Positions 5,975-6,480 of a stretch of DNA of 6,480 nt are shown piece by piece. A program made the position numbers and the translations under genes. The stretch spans positions 1 through 6,480 of the forward strand of contig CADEHD010000126.1 of the NCBI GenBank assembly GCA_902827055.1, written 5' to 3'. A model generated the notes under the pieces. That model was not told the DNA's origin, searched no databases, and saw only the letters and a program-made list of their open reading frames with translations. How positions within the stretch are numbered: the first letter of the stretch is position 1; every line of letters begins with the position of its first letter. The DNA is from an uncultured Chloroflexota bacterium (GTDB lineage Bacteria > Chloroflexota > Dehalococcoidia > UBA2979).

Positions 5975-6475
5975 CTAGAGGTCGCGGAACGACGCCGCCT
6001 GCTCGAGTTCCAGCGCCACGCGCGCCGGCTGCTCAATGAGCGCATCGATGAGGAGCGCGCGGGGCGTCAGCTCCTCGCGACCGAACAGCACCAGCTCGTC
6101 CAGCCGCGACTCGAGCTGCCGGGCCAGCGAGGTGAGGATCCGTCGGTCCTGGTCCAGCCTCGAGAGCAGCGCCGGCAGGTTCGGGGCGCCGTACGCGACC
6201 GCCGCAGTGAACGTGGGGTGGCTCGCGGGGAGCCGTGGGCCGGGCGGCAGACCAGCCGCCAGCGCCCCCAGTCCGAGCGCCGCCACCTCGCACAGCGCCG
6301 CGAGCTCGGCCGCCTGCCGACGAGGAGAGCGGCCATTCACCACCGGCCGATCAGCGTCGCGCTCTCCGAGGCGCCGCAGCGCCACGCCGAGACGGCGCTG
6401 CAGCTCGCCGGCCGCTTCCTCCAGCTCACCAAGGCTGAGCGCCGCGAGGGCCGCGCGACGCGGGTCGTTCACCAT
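5975..6475 (-). CDS. Hypothetical helix-rich protein
   Basis: 166 residues from the ATG at 6475; only five bases upstream are visible, so the true start could lie beyond the window. I do not recognise the family. The composition is Ala/Leu/Arg/Glu-rich with clear amphipathic helices: about 6-38 (SLGELEEAAGELQRRL), 52-75 (hydrophobic, with Cys62), 99-129 (LPALLSRLDQDRRILTSL and on), and 138-163. A proline-broken loop lies at 76-89. The pattern suggests a small cytosolic helical bundle; no signal peptide, membrane helix or catalytic motif is evident. Its reading frame is the longest here with protein-like residue use, whereas the other frames are Arg/Pro-rich shadows. It faces the lipoprotein gene with 28 bases between stops. 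Confidence 0.65.
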   Translation of the reverse strand: MVNDPRRAALAALSLGELEEAAGELQRRLGVALRRLGERDADRPVVNGRSPRRQAAELAALCEVAALGLGALAAGLPPGPRLPASHPTFTAAVAYGAPNLPALLSRLDQDRRILTSLARQLESRLDELVLFGREELTPRALLIDALIEQPARVALELEQAASFRDL

Positions 6476-6480
6476 CGCCG

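Noticed and set aside
1..6480. CRISPR array, defence cluster, prophage or integrated element.
   Set aside because: No regularly spaced repeats, no Cas, integrase or transposase proteins, and no attachment-site duplication next to tRNA-Cys were found.

Overview
The window is a dense, very GC-rich (roughly 70 percent by eye) bacterial chromosomal segment with short intergenic gaps. The organism cannot be identified with certainty. A Chloroflexota-type lineage is the best guess: there is a DUF2905 membrane protein, Pro/Thr-rich tails follow the lipoprotein and membrane-anchor sequences, and the polyprenyl synthase has the second aspartate motif ending in LLGIWGD. A high-GC actinobacterium is the main alternative. 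No mobile elements, CRISPR arrays, rRNA or integration scars were seen.

Layout. At the left edge is the 3' end of a penicillin-acylase-family (Ntn hydrolase, S45) gene. It overlaps by four bases (ATGA) a complete polyprenyl diphosphate synthase, most likely a geranylgeranyl diphosphate synthase. A small two-helix DUF2905 membrane protein follows 14 bases later. These three form a probable plus-strand operon (1-1773). Facing it, with only 3 bases between stop codons, is a long minus-strand major facilitator exporter of the EntS/MFS_3 type (1777-3345) with an unusual ~115-residue cytoplasmic tail.

Upstream of the exporter is a 239-base divergent region. It holds a striking 16-bp perfect inverted repeat whose centre reads as a DtxR/IdeR/MntR-like metal-regulator box. 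On the other side of this region is an unrecognised plus-strand membrane-anchored, cysteine-bearing extracytoplasmic protein (3585-4298). Then comes a minus-strand tRNA-Cys(GCA) with encoded CCA. Next are a minus-strand stand-alone HDOD-domain protein (4488-5279) and a divergent plus-strand lipoprotein with a TTG start (5407-5946). Last is a convergent minus-strand helical protein of unknown function reaching the right edge (5975-6475).

How the genes fit together. The first three genes are probably co-transcribed, and isoprenoid supply is the one clear biochemical function among them. The exporter with its palindrome looks like a self-contained metal-responsive export unit (inference). HDOD proteins usually act in signalling, but nothing here names its partner. 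The best candidate for a second look is the exporter and its 39-bp operator; the rest is mostly ordinary housekeeping and conserved hypothetical content.
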